64,000 nt of DNA. Origin: an uncultured Clostridium sp. (GTDB taxonomy: Bacteria > Bacillota > Clostridia > Clostridiales > Clostridiaceae). Positions 18,052-27,079 of this stretch are shown piece by piece (within the stretch, counting starts at the first letter, position 1; every line of letters begins with the position of its first letter). The notes under the pieces were generated by a model. The model was not told where the DNA came from. It saw nothing but the letters and a program-made list of their open reading frames with translations, and ran no database searches. The stretch covers positions 1-64,000 of the forward strand of contig UQBY01000018.1 of assembly GCA_900539375.1 (NCBI GenBank). Reading direction: 5' to 3'. The position numbers and the translations under genes are program-made.

Positions 18052-18813
18052 GTGAAAGAGCTTAAGGCTAAAGTAATCATTTCCATTATTTTATTTGCCC
18101 TTATAATTTCTGTCTCATTAATATTAAGAGAAGAAGAATATATAGAGACAATAGAAAAAGGTTATGAGGTGCCTATTTATTCAGTAAGCATAGAAGAAAA
18201 AGTAGCAGCTATAACCTTTGATATAAATTGGGCTAAGGAGGAAAATCTATATACCATATTAGATATATTAGATAAATATAATACAAAAGCCACCTTTTTT
18301 ATAATGGGGGCTTGGGTAAACCAAAATGATGAGAATGTAGAAAAGTTAAAAGCAATAGTAGAAAGGGGGCATGAAATAGGAAATCACAGTTATTTACATC
18401 CTAATTTTACCAAAATAGGAGAGGAGCAAATAAAAGAAGAATTAAGAAAAACAAATGAAATTATAGAAAAATTAACAAAGGTTAAGCCAGTATTATTTAG
18501 ATTCCCAAGTGGAGATTATAATGAAAGAGTTAATAAAGTGGTATTAAATGAAGGGTTTATATCAATTCAATGGAATTGTGATTCTGTGGATTGGAAAGAA
18601 GAGGGAGCAGAAATTGAATATTCACGAATAAAGGAGAATTTAAAACCAGGCTCCATATTGTTATTTCATAATAATGCAAAATATACACCTGAAAATTTAG
18701 AAAAGGTGTTAAAAGATTACCAAAACCAAGAATATAAATTTGTAAAAGTTGGAGATTTAATATATAATGAAAGTTATACAATAGAAAAAGATGGAACTCA
18801 AAGAAAAAAATAA
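18052..18813 (+). CDS. pdaB: PdaB-like polysaccharide deacetylase (sporulation)
   Basis: A 253-residue NodB-fold protein with one N-terminal membrane anchor (about 4-26) facing outward. The first motif reads TFDINWA, the PdaB-type variant of the usual TFDDG. HSYLHP supplies the metal His pair, RFPSGDYN is the third motif and LLFHNN the last. In Bacillus, PdaB is needed for stable spore cortex; a similar role is inferred here. GTG 18052 was chosen because AGGAG lies 8 bases upstream; GTG 18010 has no ribosome site. A consensus-like promoter for the next gene follows directly. Confidence 0.82.
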   Translation: MKELKAKVIISIILFALIISVSLILREEEYIETIEKGYEVPIYSVSIEEKVAAITFDINWAKEENLYTILDILDKYNTKATFFIMGAWVNQNDENVEKLKAIVERGHEIGNHSYLHPNFTKIGEEQIKEELRKTNEIIEKLTKVKPVLFRFPSGDYNERVNKVVLNEGFISIQWNCDSVDWKEEGAEIEYSRIKENLKPGSILLFHNNAKYTPENLEKVLKDYQNQEYKFVKVGDLIYNESYTIEKDGTQRKK

Positions 18814-18824
18814 TAAAAAAGCTA

Positions 18825-18853
18825 TTGGAAATCTATTGCAATTGTATTATAAT
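18825..18853 (+). promoter_or_regulatory. Sigma-A promoter of the SSB-like gene
   Basis: TTGGAA (18825-18830), 17-bp spacer, TATAAT (18848-18853). A leader of about 60 bases follows, containing a T-rich patch. Confidence 0.75.
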
Positions 18854-18919
18854 GGAAATACAAACTTGTGGTCTTCTTTTTTGTGAATTAATTTATAACC
18901 AAAGGAGAGAGGGGTTACT

Positions 18920-19576
18920 ATGGATAATGCAATAACAAATAACAAGATATTCCTTGAAGGTAAGGTAATATCTGAACTAGAATTTAGTCATGAAATGTAT
19001 GGAGAAGGGTTTTACAGTTTTAATTTAGAAGTCATGAGATTAAGCGATTCTGTTGATCATTTAAATATAACAGTTTCTGAAAGATTATTAAATGATGTAG
19101 AAATTTCTATTGGAAAAGAAGTTATTGTTGAAGGTCAATTAAGATCTTACAATAAATTTATTGATGGATCTAACAAATTAATATTAACTGTTTTTGCAAG
19201 AAATATTCAACCTTGTATAGAAAAGAGTAAAAATCCAAATGAAATATACTTAGATGGATATATTTGTAAAGAACCTGTATACAGAACAACACCATTTGGT
19301 AGAGAAATTGCAGATTTATTATTAGCTATAAATAGAGCATACAATAAGTCTGATTATATTCCTACTATAGCTTGGGGAAGAAATTCAAGGTTTTGTAAAA
19401 GTTTAAATGTTGGAGATCATATTAAGGTATGGGGAAGACTTCAAAGCAGAGAATATCAAAAGAAAATTTCAGAAACTGAAGTAGTTAAAAAGGTAGCATA
19501 TGAGGTTTCTATTTCAAGAATGGAAAAGGCAAATAAAGAAGAAACTGCATCTAAAGGACAAGAAGGAGCAGTATAA
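18920..19576 (+). CDS. Tandem OB-fold single-stranded DNA-binding protein
   Basis: A 218-residue protein with two SSB-like OB folds, about 6-100 and 106-200. Each begins with a similar strand (NKIFLEGKVISE and NEIYLDGYICKEP) and includes GREIADLLLAINR-type strands and a GDHIKVWGRLQSREY block characteristic of SSBs. It lacks the acidic DDDIPF tail of canonical Ssb, so it is probably an auxiliary single-strand binder and not the replication Ssb. AAGGAGAGAGGGG precedes the ATG. It has its own promoter and terminator. Confidence 0.83.
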   Translation: MDNAITNNKIFLEGKVISELEFSHEMYGEGFYSFNLEVMRLSDSVDHLNITVSERLLNDVEISIGKEVIVEGQLRSYNKFIDGSNKLILTVFARNIQPCIEKSKNPNEIYLDGYICKEPVYRTTPFGREIADLLLAINRAYNKSDYIPTIAWGRNSRFCKSLNVGDHIKVWGRLQSREYQKKISETEVVKKVAYEVSISRMEKANKEETASKGQEGAV

Positions 19577-19629
19577 TAAAATTTTAAGTAAGAGCAAACC
19601 ACAAGGATAAAAATAATATGAGATATAAA

Positions 19630-19667
19630 AAAAGCAAAGAGAAAGAATTTTTCTTTGCTTTTTTTAT
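19630..19667 (+). terminator. Terminator after the SSB-like gene, bidirectional
   Basis: AAGCAAAGA (19632-19640) pairs with TCTTTGCTT (19652-19660), followed by T7. The opposite strand has an A-run-derived T-tract, so it also serves dapH. Confidence 0.85.
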
Positions 19668-19671
19668 GTAT

Positions 19672-20382
19672 TTAAAATCTTAAATCTTTTAAAATTTCAG
19701 TTTTTCTTTTAGTTTGTTCATCTACATTTTTAATAAATTTTGCAGGACTTCCACCATAAACTGTATTAGGGGGAACATTATGAGTAACTACAGAGCCAGC
19801 TGCAATAACAGCCCCATTTCCTATACTAACACCCTCTAAAATAACTGAATTTGCCCCAATTAAAACAAAATCACCTACTTCACAGGGAATAAGACTTGGA
19901 GGTTCTAAAACTCCAGCAATAACAGCTCCAGCTCCTATATGACTATATTTTCCTACAATTCCTCTAGCTCCAATAACTGAATTCATATCAATTAAAGCAC
20001 CTTCTTTAATAACAGCACCTATATTAATAACAGCTCCCATCATTATAACAGCATATTTTTCTATTTTTACATTGCTTCTTATAATAGCACCAGGTTCAAT
20101 TCTAATATCTTCTTCTAAGAAGTTAAGAAGAGGAATAGTTGAATTTCTTCTATCATTTTCAAATCTATAAAATTTAATTTGTGATTTATACTTTTTTATA
20201 AAGGCTTTTATAATGGCATATTCTCCAAATAATATATAAAAGTTTTCATTTCCATACCATTCAATATTATTAAAATCAGCTTTTTTTAAATCTCCATTTA
20301 TATAAGCCTTAACAGGAGTTGATTTTGGTGAGGCTTTAATAAATTTTGCAATATTTTCTGGGGATTCAAATTTATATTTCAT
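19672..20382 (-). CDS. dapH: Tetrahydrodipicolinate N-acetyltransferase
   Basis: A 236-residue acetyl-CoA-dependent enzyme of the acetyl-diaminopimelate branch of lysine and cell-wall synthesis. The N-terminal alpha/beta cap (about 1-90) is followed by a left-handed beta helix of hexapeptide repeats (for example ALIDMNSVIGARGIVGKYSH, GAVIAGVLEPPS, GAVIAAGSVVTHNVPPNTV). GGSPAKFIK near residue 218 is the usual end of the helix. AGGAGA lies about 9 bases upstream. dapA and dapB lie about 1.7 kb away on the same strand, separated by the oppositely oriented cobO. Confidence 0.94.
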   Translation of the reverse strand: MKYKFESPENIAKFIKASPKSTPVKAYINGDLKKADFNNIEWYGNENFYILFGEYAIIKAFIKKYKSQIKFYRFENDRRNSTIPLLNFLEEDIRIEPGAIIRSNVKIEKYAVIMMGAVINIGAVIKEGALIDMNSVIGARGIVGKYSHIGAGAVIAGVLEPPSLIPCEVGDFVLIGANSVILEGVSIGNGAVIAAGSVVTHNVPPNTVYGGSPAKFIKNVDEQTKRKTEILKDLRF

Positions 20383-20507
20383 AGGTTTTATCTCCTAAAA
20401 GTACTTTTACTATATAAATATGCAAAGAATATTAAAAATACCTATAAAACATTTTATGAATTTGATATAGTAAGGGTAAGAATTATTTAAGAAAGGAGTG
20501 AAATTAA

Positions 20508-21020
20508 ATGTTTGCAATATATACAGGTGATGGAAAAGGCAAAACCACAGCAGCTTTAGGACAAGGATTAAGAGCAGTAGGAAGTGGACTTAAAGTATAT
20601 ATGGTTCAATTTTTAAAAGGTGGAAAAACAGGAGAATTAAATTCAGTAAAAAACCTTGAGAATTTTACAATTTTTAGATTTGAAAAACCAAGAGACTTTG
20701 TTTGGAATTTAAAAGAAGATGAAATTGAAGAATTAAAAAAAGATATAAAAAAAGGCTATAATTTTATTTTAAAGGCATTAGAAAATAAAGAATGTGATAT
20801 GCTTATAATAGATGAGATTATGGCAGTATTATCTTATAAATTTTTAAGCATTGAAGAAGCTTTAGAAATAGTTAATAAAATGGAAAATACAGAAATTATA
20901 ATGACAGGAAGAAATGCACCAAAAGAACTAATAGAAAAAGCAGACCTAGTTACAGAAATGAAAATGATAAAACACTATTTTGAAAAAGGAATAAAAGCAA
21001 GAAAAGGAATAGAATTTTAA
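20508..21020 (+). CDS. cobO: Cob(I)alamin adenosyltransferase, CobA/BtuR type
   Basis: A 170-residue cytosolic enzyme that transfers adenosine from ATP to cobalt of corrinoids, giving coenzyme B12. The modified P-loop GDGKGKTTAALG lies at residues 6-17, and the conserved DIIDE-like block appears as MLIIDEIMAVLSY near 106. TGRNAPKELIEKADLVTEM near 140 is typical of the CobA family. GAAAGGAG lies about 10 bases upstream. It stands alone with no cobalamin riboswitch visible. Repeat copy B begins 22 bases after the stop. Confidence 0.93.
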   Translation: MFAIYTGDGKGKTTAALGQGLRAVGSGLKVYMVQFLKGGKTGELNSVKNLENFTIFRFEKPRDFVWNLKEDEIEELKKDIKKGYNFILKALENKECDMLIIDEIMAVLSYKFLSIEEALEIVNKMENTEIIMTGRNAPKELIEKADLVTEMKMIKHYFEKGIKARKGIEF

Positions 21021-21042
21021 TTAGTAAAATAAACTTTTTTCA

Positions 21043-21184
21043 AAAATATTACTTCTCTTATAAAAAGGAAGCCCGACTCACTTTGTTCGCTGGGTAAGTT
21101 CGAATAACAAAATGTAAAATTTTGATTCTCACTTATCGGCAGGCTCCAAGTCACACCTTCATAAAATAAGAGAGTTAATAGTTT
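21043..21184 (-). repeat. 142-bp palindromic repeat element, copy B
   Basis: Exactly the same length as copy A, in inverted orientation. The left end is AAAATATTACTTCTCTTAT (21043-21061); the right end, ATAAGAGAGTTAATAGTTT (21166-21184), is slightly decayed. The interior keeps GGAAGCCCGACTCAC, CGCTGGGTAAGTTCG and AGGCTCCAAGTC. Confidence 0.9.
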
Positions 21185-21212
21185 AATAAACAAAGTTCTT
21201 ATAATAAATAAA

Positions 21213-21250
21213 AAATAAAAGGCAAATAAAACTGCCTTTTATTTATTTAA
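21213..21250. terminator. Bidirectional terminator between cobO and dapB
   Basis: AAATAAAAGGCA (21213-21224) pairs with TGCCTTTTATTT (21233-21244); A/T tracts lie on both sides. Confidence 0.75.
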
Positions 21251-21344
21251 CAAACATGACAAAGTTAAATATTATAAACATAAAAAATGTTTAAAACTTT
21301 AAATTTTCATGAATATTATAATGTTTATTTTAATAGTATAAAAT

Positions 21345-22100
21345 TTATTCTAGTCCTATAACATCTATCATATCATAAAGCCCTGGTTTTGTTATTTTAG
21401 CCATGTATTCGGCTGCTTTTAGGGCACCTACTGCAAAGACTTCTCTTGAAATTGCTTTGTGGGTAAATTCTATAACTTCGCCAGTTCCTGCAAAGATAAC
21501 TTCGTGGTCTCCAATGATTCCACCACCTCTTACAGCATGAATTCCTATTTCTTTTTGTTCTCTCTTTTTGTTTCCTTTTCTTCCATAAACATATTCAGTT
21601 TCTGAATCTAAAGAGTTTTTTATAGAATCAGCTAAAAGTAAAGCAGTACCACTTGGTGCATCTACTTTTTGATTATGATGTTTTTCAACTATTTCTATAT
21701 CATAGTTTCCATAAAGGGTTGGAGCAACCTTTTTTAATAAACAGCTTATTAGATTAATTCCAAGAGACATGTTTCCAGATCTAAATAGAGGAAGAGTTTT
21801 ACTCTTTTCATCTATTAATGCTAAGTCTTCATCAGAAAAACCAGTTGAGCATATTATAAGAGGCTTTTTAGTTTTTTCAGTTAGGTCTAAAAGACCTTTT
21901 AAAGCATCAGCTCTTGAAAAATCAATTAATACATCATATTCAACATTTACTTCTTCAGGACTTTTAAATATTTTGAAAGAGCTTTCAAAAGGAAATTTAT
22001 CAATTCCAGCTACTATTTCAATATTTGGGAATTGTTTTGAAGTTTCACAAATCATTCTTCCCATTTTTCCTGAACATCCATTTAAAATAACTTTAATCAT
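21345..22100 (-). CDS. dapB: 4-hydroxy-tetrahydrodipicolinate reductase
   Basis: A 251-residue NAD(P)H-dependent enzyme, the second step of the lysine branch. The Rossmann motif NGCSGKMGRM lies at the N-terminus (GxxGxxG), GNMSLGINL is near residue 108, and the active-site block EKHHNQKVDAPSGTAL is near 140. A GGGIIGDHEV segment and HKAISREVFA match the C-terminal substrate domain. It starts 18 bases after the dapA stop, with GAGAGGGATG upstream; the pair forms an operon. Confidence 0.96.
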   Translation of the reverse strand: MIKVILNGCSGKMGRMICETSKQFPNIEIVAGIDKFPFESSFKIFKSPEEVNVEYDVLIDFSRADALKGLLDLTEKTKKPLIICSTGFSDEDLALIDEKSKTLPLFRSGNMSLGINLISCLLKKVAPTLYGNYDIEIVEKHHNQKVDAPSGTALLLADSIKNSLDSETEYVYGRKGNKKREQKEIGIHAVRGGGIIGDHEVIFAGTGEVIEFTHKAISREVFAVGALKAAEYMAKITKPGLYDMIDVIGLE

Positions 22101-22118
22101 AAGTACATCCCTCTCTTT

Positions 22119-22994
22119 TTAAAGTAAATTATATTTCTTTAAAGTTTCCTTTAAAGTATTTTCATTTTTTTCATCCATATCATATAAAGGAAGTCTAAGA
22201 GGACCAACCTTTTTTCCAATAAGATTTAATGCAGTCTTAACAGGAATGGGGTTTGTTTCAATAAATAAATTGTTTGTAAGCTCTAAAGTGTTAAGCTGAA
22301 TATTACAAGCTTCCTTTACATTTCCATTAAGATAATCTCTTGTCATCTTATGGACCTTATTTGGAATTACATTAGCAAGAACTGATATAACACCTTTTCC
22401 TCCAAGAGACATTATAGGAATTATCTGATCATCATTACCAGAGTAAATATCAATATCTTTACACATTGCAGCAATTTTAGCTACTTGGCTTATATTTCCA
22501 CTAGCTTCTTTTATTGCAACAACATTAGAAAGACTTGATAATTTAACTAAGTTTTCAGGTGTTATATTAACACCTGTTCTACCAGGAACATTATATACTA
22601 TAATAGGTGTATTTACACAGTTATTAATAGCTTCAAAGTGCTTAAATAATCCCTTAGAATTTGTTTTATTATAATAAGGAGTAATTACTAAAAGACCATC
22701 AACTCCAACACTTTCACAATACTTAGACATTTCAATTGCAGCTAAAGTATTATTAGAGCCAGAACCTGCAATTACAGGGATTCTTTTATTTATTGTATCA
22801 ACAGTAAATTTAATTACATCCTTTTTTTCTTTTTCAGTCATTGTAGTTGCTTCACCTGTGGTTCCGCAAATAATAATAGCATCAGTACCTTCTTTAACAT
22901 GCCATTCTAAAAGCTCTTTTAATTTTTCAAAGTCAACTCCATTATCCTTAAAAGGAGTTATTAGAGCCACTCCAGAACCTTCAAATATTGCCAT
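22119..22994 (-). CDS. dapA: 4-hydroxy-tetrahydrodipicolinate synthase
   Basis: A 291-residue TIM-barrel aldolase that condenses pyruvate with aspartate semialdehyde. GTTGEATTMTEKE near residue 44 and VYNVPGRTG near 134 (catalytic Tyr) are present, and the Schiff-base lysine lies in AIKEASGN near 161. GGAGG lies 9 bases upstream of the ATG. It is first of the dapAB pair. The preceding 365 bases show no lysine riboswitch, so regulation is not evident from sequence. Confidence 0.97.
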   Translation of the reverse strand: MAIFEGSGVALITPFKDNGVDFEKLKELLEWHVKEGTDAIIICGTTGEATTMTEKEKKDVIKFTVDTINKRIPVIAGSGSNNTLAAIEMSKYCESVGVDGLLVITPYYNKTNSKGLFKHFEAINNCVNTPIIVYNVPGRTGVNITPENLVKLSSLSNVVAIKEASGNISQVAKIAAMCKDIDIYSGNDDQIIPIMSLGGKGVISVLANVIPNKVHKMTRDYLNGNVKEACNIQLNTLELTNNLFIETNPIPVKTALNLIGKKVGPLRLPLYDMDEKNENTLKETLKKYNLL

Positions 22995-23359
22995 TTAAAA
23001 AATCCTCCAATCTTTTTTATTTTATTATATAAGAAAACTTTTTTATACTGCTAGTTTAAATCTTATATTATATCTTATACTAATATGATATACAAAAGAT
23101 AAAAAGCTGGTAGCTTAAAAACTTACATACTTATAATATTATATACAAAAAAAATAGAAAAATATAGTCTTAACATTAGGAAAATCTGTATATTTTCTTA
23201 AATCACTATAATTTAGAATATTTTTTTCTTTAGTTAGAAAGTAATAATTAATACTTTTTTATGAATAAAATAATAAAAATAGTAAATAATAAAAATATAA
23301 TTATTAAACAAAGTAAAAAATTTAAAAGAAACAAATAAAGATAAATGGAGTGATTTTAA
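22995..23359. other. Intergenic region between dapA and the SASP gene
   Basis: Very AT-rich divergent region. It should hold the dapA promoter (a TATAAT-like block exists on the minus strand near 23060) and a forespore promoter for the spore protein. I see no riboswitch or lysine L-box structure. Confidence 0.5.
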
Positions 23360-23611
23360 GTGAGTAGTACACCATTAAAAAAAGTTATAAAATCTAAAAT
23401 AAAGCAAAATAAAGAACTTACAGAAAATGAAATATTAAGAGAGAAAATAAAATATGAAATAGCAGAAGAGCTAGGACTAAAAGATAAAGTTGAAGCTTTA
23501 GGTTGGGGAGGATTAAGTGCAGAAGAAACAGGAAGAATAGGTGGAATTATGACCAAAAGAAAAAAAGAACTTCATATTCCAAGTAATGATGAAATTTTAG
23601 GAAGAAAATAA
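23360..23611 (+). CDS. Small acid-soluble spore protein, alpha/beta type, divergent
   Basis: An 83-residue protein whose second half has the SASP alpha/beta signature: KYEIAEELGL (about 31-40) including the germination-protease-like Glu-Ile-Ala stretch, then GWGGLSAEETGRIGGIMTKRKK (two pieces, about 48-69). These proteins coat and protect spore DNA. An unusual lysine-rich N-terminal extension of about 28 residues sets it apart from the short classical SASPs. It resembles the Ssp4-like minor class described in Clostridium perfringens (from memory, not checked). Start is GTG 23360 with GGAG 9 bases upstream. Confidence 0.82.
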   Translation: MSSTPLKKVIKSKIKQNKELTENEILREKIKYEIAEELGLKDKVEALGWGGLSAEETGRIGGIMTKRKKELHIPSNDEILGRK

Positions 23612-23675
23612 ATTGACTAATATCTAGATTAGCTTTAATATAAGTTTAGTAAATATTAAAAATCTGGAGGAAAAA

Positions 23676-24431
23676 ATGGCTTACGAAGAATTTGCAAAAG
23701 TTTATGATGAGTTAATTTATGAAGATATAAACTATGACAAAATATCTAAAAGATTAATAAGTATTATAAAAAAATATAATAATAAATCTATAGATTATCT
23801 TGATTTAGCTTGTGGAACTGGTAATGTAGCTGTAAAGATGGCAAAGCATTTTAAAACAAATTATGCTGTAGATTTATCAGAAGATATGCTTAGGGAAGCT
23901 TTTGAAAAGTTTAAAAAAGAAAGAATAAGATGTAAAATAATATGTCAAGATATGACTGAATTATCTTTAAATCATAAATTTGATGTAATAACCTCAGTAT
24001 TAGATTCTACTAATTATTTATTAGAAAATGAAGATTTAGAAAAATGTTTTCAAAAGGTATATAATCATTTAAATGATAATGGATTATTTCTTTTTGATAT
24101 AAATTCTTATTATAAGCTTACAAATATTTTAGGAAATAATATTTTCACTTATAATGAAGAAGAGATATTTTATACTTGGGAAAACACCTTAGAAGATAAT
24201 ATAGTAAATATGTTTCTTACATTTTTCATAAAAACAGGAGACCTTTATGAAAGATTTGAAGAAGAACAATTTGAAAGAGCTTATACAGAAGAAGAAATAG
24301 AAAATACTCTTAAAAAGTGTGGTTTTAAAATTTTAGAAAAGTATGATGGCTACAATGAAGCTTTAGTACAGCCTAAAAGTGAAAGAATTTTATATGTTGC
24401 AGGAAAAAATATGGAGGAGAAAAATGGATAA
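23676..24431 (+). CDS. Class I SAM-dependent methyltransferase
   Basis: A 251-residue Rossmann-fold methyltransferase. SAM-binding motif I is LDLACGTGNVAV near residue 43; the acidic residue after strand 2 is in YAVDLSEDML near 65. Motif III is in FDVITSVLDSTNYLL near 102, followed by NGLFLFDINS. The substrate is not predictable. GGAGG lies 6 bases upstream. Its last 8 bases overlap the start of hslO, so translation of the two is coupled. Confidence 0.88.
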   Translation: MAYEEFAKVYDELIYEDINYDKISKRLISIIKKYNNKSIDYLDLACGTGNVAVKMAKHFKTNYAVDLSEDMLREAFEKFKKERIRCKIICQDMTELSLNHKFDVITSVLDSTNYLLENEDLEKCFQKVYNHLNDNGLFLFDINSYYKLTNILGNNIFTYNEEEIFYTWENTLEDNIVNMFLTFFIKTGDLYERFEEEQFERAYTEEEIENTLKKCGFKILEKYDGYNEALVQPKSERILYVAGKNMEEKNG

Positions 24432-25320
24432 AATTATAAGATGTACAGCAAAAGATGGAATGATAAGAATAATAGGTGGTATAACAACAGAAGTTGTTAA
24501 TTATGGAACAAGTGTACATAATTGTACTCCGGTTGCTTCAGCAGCTCTTGGTAGAATGCTTACAATGGGAGCTCTTATGGGAGCAACTTTAAAAAGTGAA
24601 AAAGAAGTAGTTACATTAAAAATAAATGGAGGAGGACCTGCTAAGGGAATAACTGTTACAGCTCACCCAGATTGTACTGTAAAAGGCTTTATAGGAAATC
24701 CAAATGTAAATCTTCCTTTAAATTCTAAAGGTAAATTAGATGTTGGAGGAGCAGTTGGTACAGATGGAATATTATATGTAATTAAAGACTTAGGAATGAA
24801 AGACCCTTATGTTGGACAAGTACCAATACATTCAGGAGAAATAGCAGAAGATTTTACTTATTACTTTACAGTTTCAGAGCAAACTCCATCAGCAGTTTCT
24901 TTAGGTGTTTTAGTTGATAAAGATTTATCAATAAAAGCAGCAGGAGGATTTATAATTCAAATGATGCCTGATGCAGACCCACTTCTTGCGGATTTATTAA
25001 TGTATAGATTACAAGAAATTCCACCAATAACAACAATGATAGATAGTGGTAAAACTATAGAAGAAATATTAGAATATATATTTGAAGGAATGGATTTAAA
25101 AATATTAGATTCAATAGAGCCAGAATATGTTTGTGATTGTTCAAAAGAAAGAGTAGAAAAGGCTCTTATAAGTATAGGAGAAAAGGACCTTACTGAAATT
25201 TATGAAGATAATAAAGATGAAGAGGTAGTATGTCATTTTTGTAATAGAAAATATATATTTACTCATGAAGAATTAGGTGAACTTTTAAATAAAGCAAAGG
25301 AAATGAAAAAGAAAAACTAA
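24424..25320 (+). CDS. hslO: Redox-regulated chaperone Hsp33
   Basis: A 298-residue chaperone that becomes active when its zinc cysteines are oxidised. The four zinc ligands are seen as CDCS near residue 240 and CHFC near 273. The N-terminal domain has the family blocks TAKDGMIRI and NGGGPAKGI. The start at 24424 is preceded by GGAGGAG 4-10 bases upstream and overlaps the methyltransferase end. A longer upstream reading would extend into the methyltransferase gene and is not credible. Confidence 0.96.
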   Translation: MDKIIRCTAKDGMIRIIGGITTEVVNYGTSVHNCTPVASAALGRMLTMGALMGATLKSEKEVVTLKINGGGPAKGITVTAHPDCTVKGFIGNPNVNLPLNSKGKLDVGGAVGTDGILYVIKDLGMKDPYVGQVPIHSGEIAEDFTYYFTVSEQTPSAVSLGVLVDKDLSIKAAGGFIIQMMPDADPLLADLLMYRLQEIPPITTMIDSGKTIEEILEYIFEGMDLKILDSIEPEYVCDCSKERVEKALISIGEKDLTEIYEDNKDEEVVCHFCNRKYIFTHEELGELLNKAKEMKKKN

Positions 25321-25329
25321 AAATTTTAT

Positions 25330-25378
25330 AGGCTCTTTATTAAGTTAAATAAATTTTATCTTATAAAGAGCCTAATTT
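25330..25378 (+). terminator. Terminator of hslO
   Basis: AGGCTCTTTAT (25330-25340) pairs with ATAAAGAGCCT (25363-25373). The tail AATTTAAT is poor in uninterrupted T. Confidence 0.65.
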
Positions 25379-25583
25379 AATAAATAAAATAATAAATGTA
25401 AGGTAAGATTCTTTTAATTAGTAAAAGGTTTACAATACAAAATTTTCAATACATATAATTTATAAAATATTAAATTATCTAAATATGAAAATAATTTAAT
25501 GAAAAATTATAAGAAAAATGTTATAATTTATTATATCCATAGGGTATAATGTAATAAAGAAAGCAACTTAGGAGGTGAATATA

Positions 25584-26180
25584 ATGAAGATGTTAGATGA
25601 TATAACTTCATTTATTTTCATAGAGGACAAGCCACAAAAAGCAGACATTATTTTTATACCAGGGGGTTCATGGCCAGAACCAGCAGAAAAAGCTGCTGAA
25701 TTATGGAAGGAAGGATATGCACCATATGTTTTCCCAGCAGGAAAGTATAGTATAAATAGAGGATTTTTCCCAGGACCACAAATAAGAAGTGATATATATA
25801 ATAAAATATATAAAACTGAATGGGAATTTATGAATGATGTTCTTATAACTAATGGAGTAGATAAAGATTCTATTTTAAGAGAAGAAGAATCAGAATTTAC
25901 TGTAGAGGTTGCATTTAATTCACGTAAGGTTACAGATAAAAAAGGTCTTAATATAAAGAAAGCTATAATATGCTGTAAATCTTTTCATGCAAGACGTGCG
26001 TTAATGCTTTACACTTGGGCATTTCCAGATACAGAATTTTATATATGTCCAGTAGATATAAAAGGAATAAGTAAAGATAATTGGTTTGAAAGTTCTGAAG
26101 GAACTGAACGAGTTATGAGAGAAGTTAAAAACTGTGGAATACAACTAAAAGATGCCATAGCAGACTGGAGAAAAAAATAA
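25584..26180 (+). CDS. YdcF/SanA-like DUF218 protein
   Basis: A 198-residue protein with the DUF218 pattern: ADIIFIPGGSWPEPAEKAAELW at the N-terminus (given as two blocks: ADIIFIPGG and PEPAEKAAELW), then DSILREEESEFTVEVAFNSR and a KKAIICCKSFHARRALMLY block. Family members bind nucleotides or cofactors or affect the cell envelope, but no enzyme activity is settled. There is no signal peptide. ATG 25584 is preferred because AGGAGGTG (25571-25578) precedes it; the GTG at 25575 lies inside that site. Confidence 0.82.
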   Translation: MKMLDDITSFIFIEDKPQKADIIFIPGGSWPEPAEKAAELWKEGYAPYVFPAGKYSINRGFFPGPQIRSDIYNKIYKTEWEFMNDVLITNGVDKDSILREEESEFTVEVAFNSRKVTDKKGLNIKKAIICCKSFHARRALMLYTWAFPDTEFYICPVDIKGISKDNWFESSEGTERVMREVKNCGIQLKDAIADWRKK

Positions 26181-26188
26181 AAAAGATA

Positions 26189-26222
26189 AAAAGCTGTTGC
26201 AAAAAAATGCAACAGCTTTTTT
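26189..26222. terminator. Bidirectional terminator between convergent genes
   Basis: AAGCTGTTGCA (from 26191) pairs with TGCAACAGCTT (to 26218), flanked by A-run and T-run. It serves the DUF218 gene and the minus-strand gene ending at 26221. Confidence 0.88.
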
Positions 26223-27075
26223 AAATTACTTCACCATTAAATTTTTTATATTTTATAAGTTCTTTATAAATTTTGTCTCCATCTTTTCTAAAAGAATTTG
26301 TTATGCTATTATAAAATGATTTATAGGTTTTACATTGTTTCATAGATTTATGTATAAATTGAAGCTGCTTTTTATCTATGTCAATTACCATATTTTTAAT
26401 AGCTTCATCTACAATATTTTTATCATAATCTTCTTGTGATAATTCTTTTTCTGTATTATTTATAAAAATAAGATTATTATTTTCACTATTTTCTTCCTTT
26501 TCTGAAGCTACTTCTTCAAAAGCTTTTTTTTCTTCACTTTCTTTATTTATTTTAACTGTTTTATTATTTTTTTTCTCTTTAGATGTATTTTTATTTATAT
26601 TTTGTATAATTTCAAGATTAACATTTCCTTCATAACAGTTATTTATATAATCAATAGCATAATTAAAGCCTGTATCATTTGAAATAACATGAATTTCAGA
26701 AAAGTTTCCTCTAATTGTTTTTTCAGTTATAAAGGCAACTAATTGAAAGTCTAATGCGTTCTTACCACCTACATTAACATTTTGAGTTAAGATTTTTGCA
26801 CCACATTTTAATATTTCATCAAAGGTTTGTATTGTTATGCTTTTTGAATTATTACTAAAAAATAAAACAATATTATCATTTTCATTAACTTTAAAATTAT
26901 TTATAAAAGAGTAGTTATTTGTATTTTCAGTATCAATAACAAATAGTCTATTATTTTCAATAATCTTATTTTCAAAATTATCTTCTTGTATTAAATTTTT
27001 AGGCTTTTCTGTTTTATCTTCATTAATTATATTAAAAATATCATTAATAAATTCATCTTCACTAATTCTTTTCAT
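26221..27075 (-). CDS. PIN-like domain protein
   Basis: A 284-residue protein. Residues about 43-145 look like a PIN-type nuclease or NYN-like domain: LFVIDTENTN (Asp48), GGKNALDFQLVAFI (Asp109) and VISNDTGFNYAI (Asp134) supply acidic residues in the usual order. A charged, low-complexity linker (about 160-215) leads to a helical C-terminal region. Target RNA is unknown. The first credible ATG, 27075, lies 4 bases after the metA stop; the nearest AGGAG is far (about 18 bases), so translation may depend on coupling to metA. Confidence 0.7.
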   Translation of the reverse strand: MKRISEDEFINDIFNIINEDKTEKPKNLIQEDNFENKIIENNRLFVIDTENTNNYSFINNFKVNENDNIVLFFSNNSKSITIQTFDEILKCGAKILTQNVNVGGKNALDFQLVAFITEKTIRGNFSEIHVISNDTGFNYAIDYINNCYEGNVNLEIIQNINKNTSKEKKNNKTVKINKESEEKKAFEEVASEKEENSENNNLIFINNTEKELSQEDYDKNIVDEAIKNMVIDIDKKQLQFIHKSMKQCKTYKSFYNSITNSFRKDGDKIYKELIKYKKFNGEVI

Positions 27076-27079
27076 ATCT

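Noticed and set aside
22995..23359. Lysine riboswitch upstream of dapA
   Set aside because: The region is almost purely A/T and lacks the GC-rich conserved core of that riboswitch.
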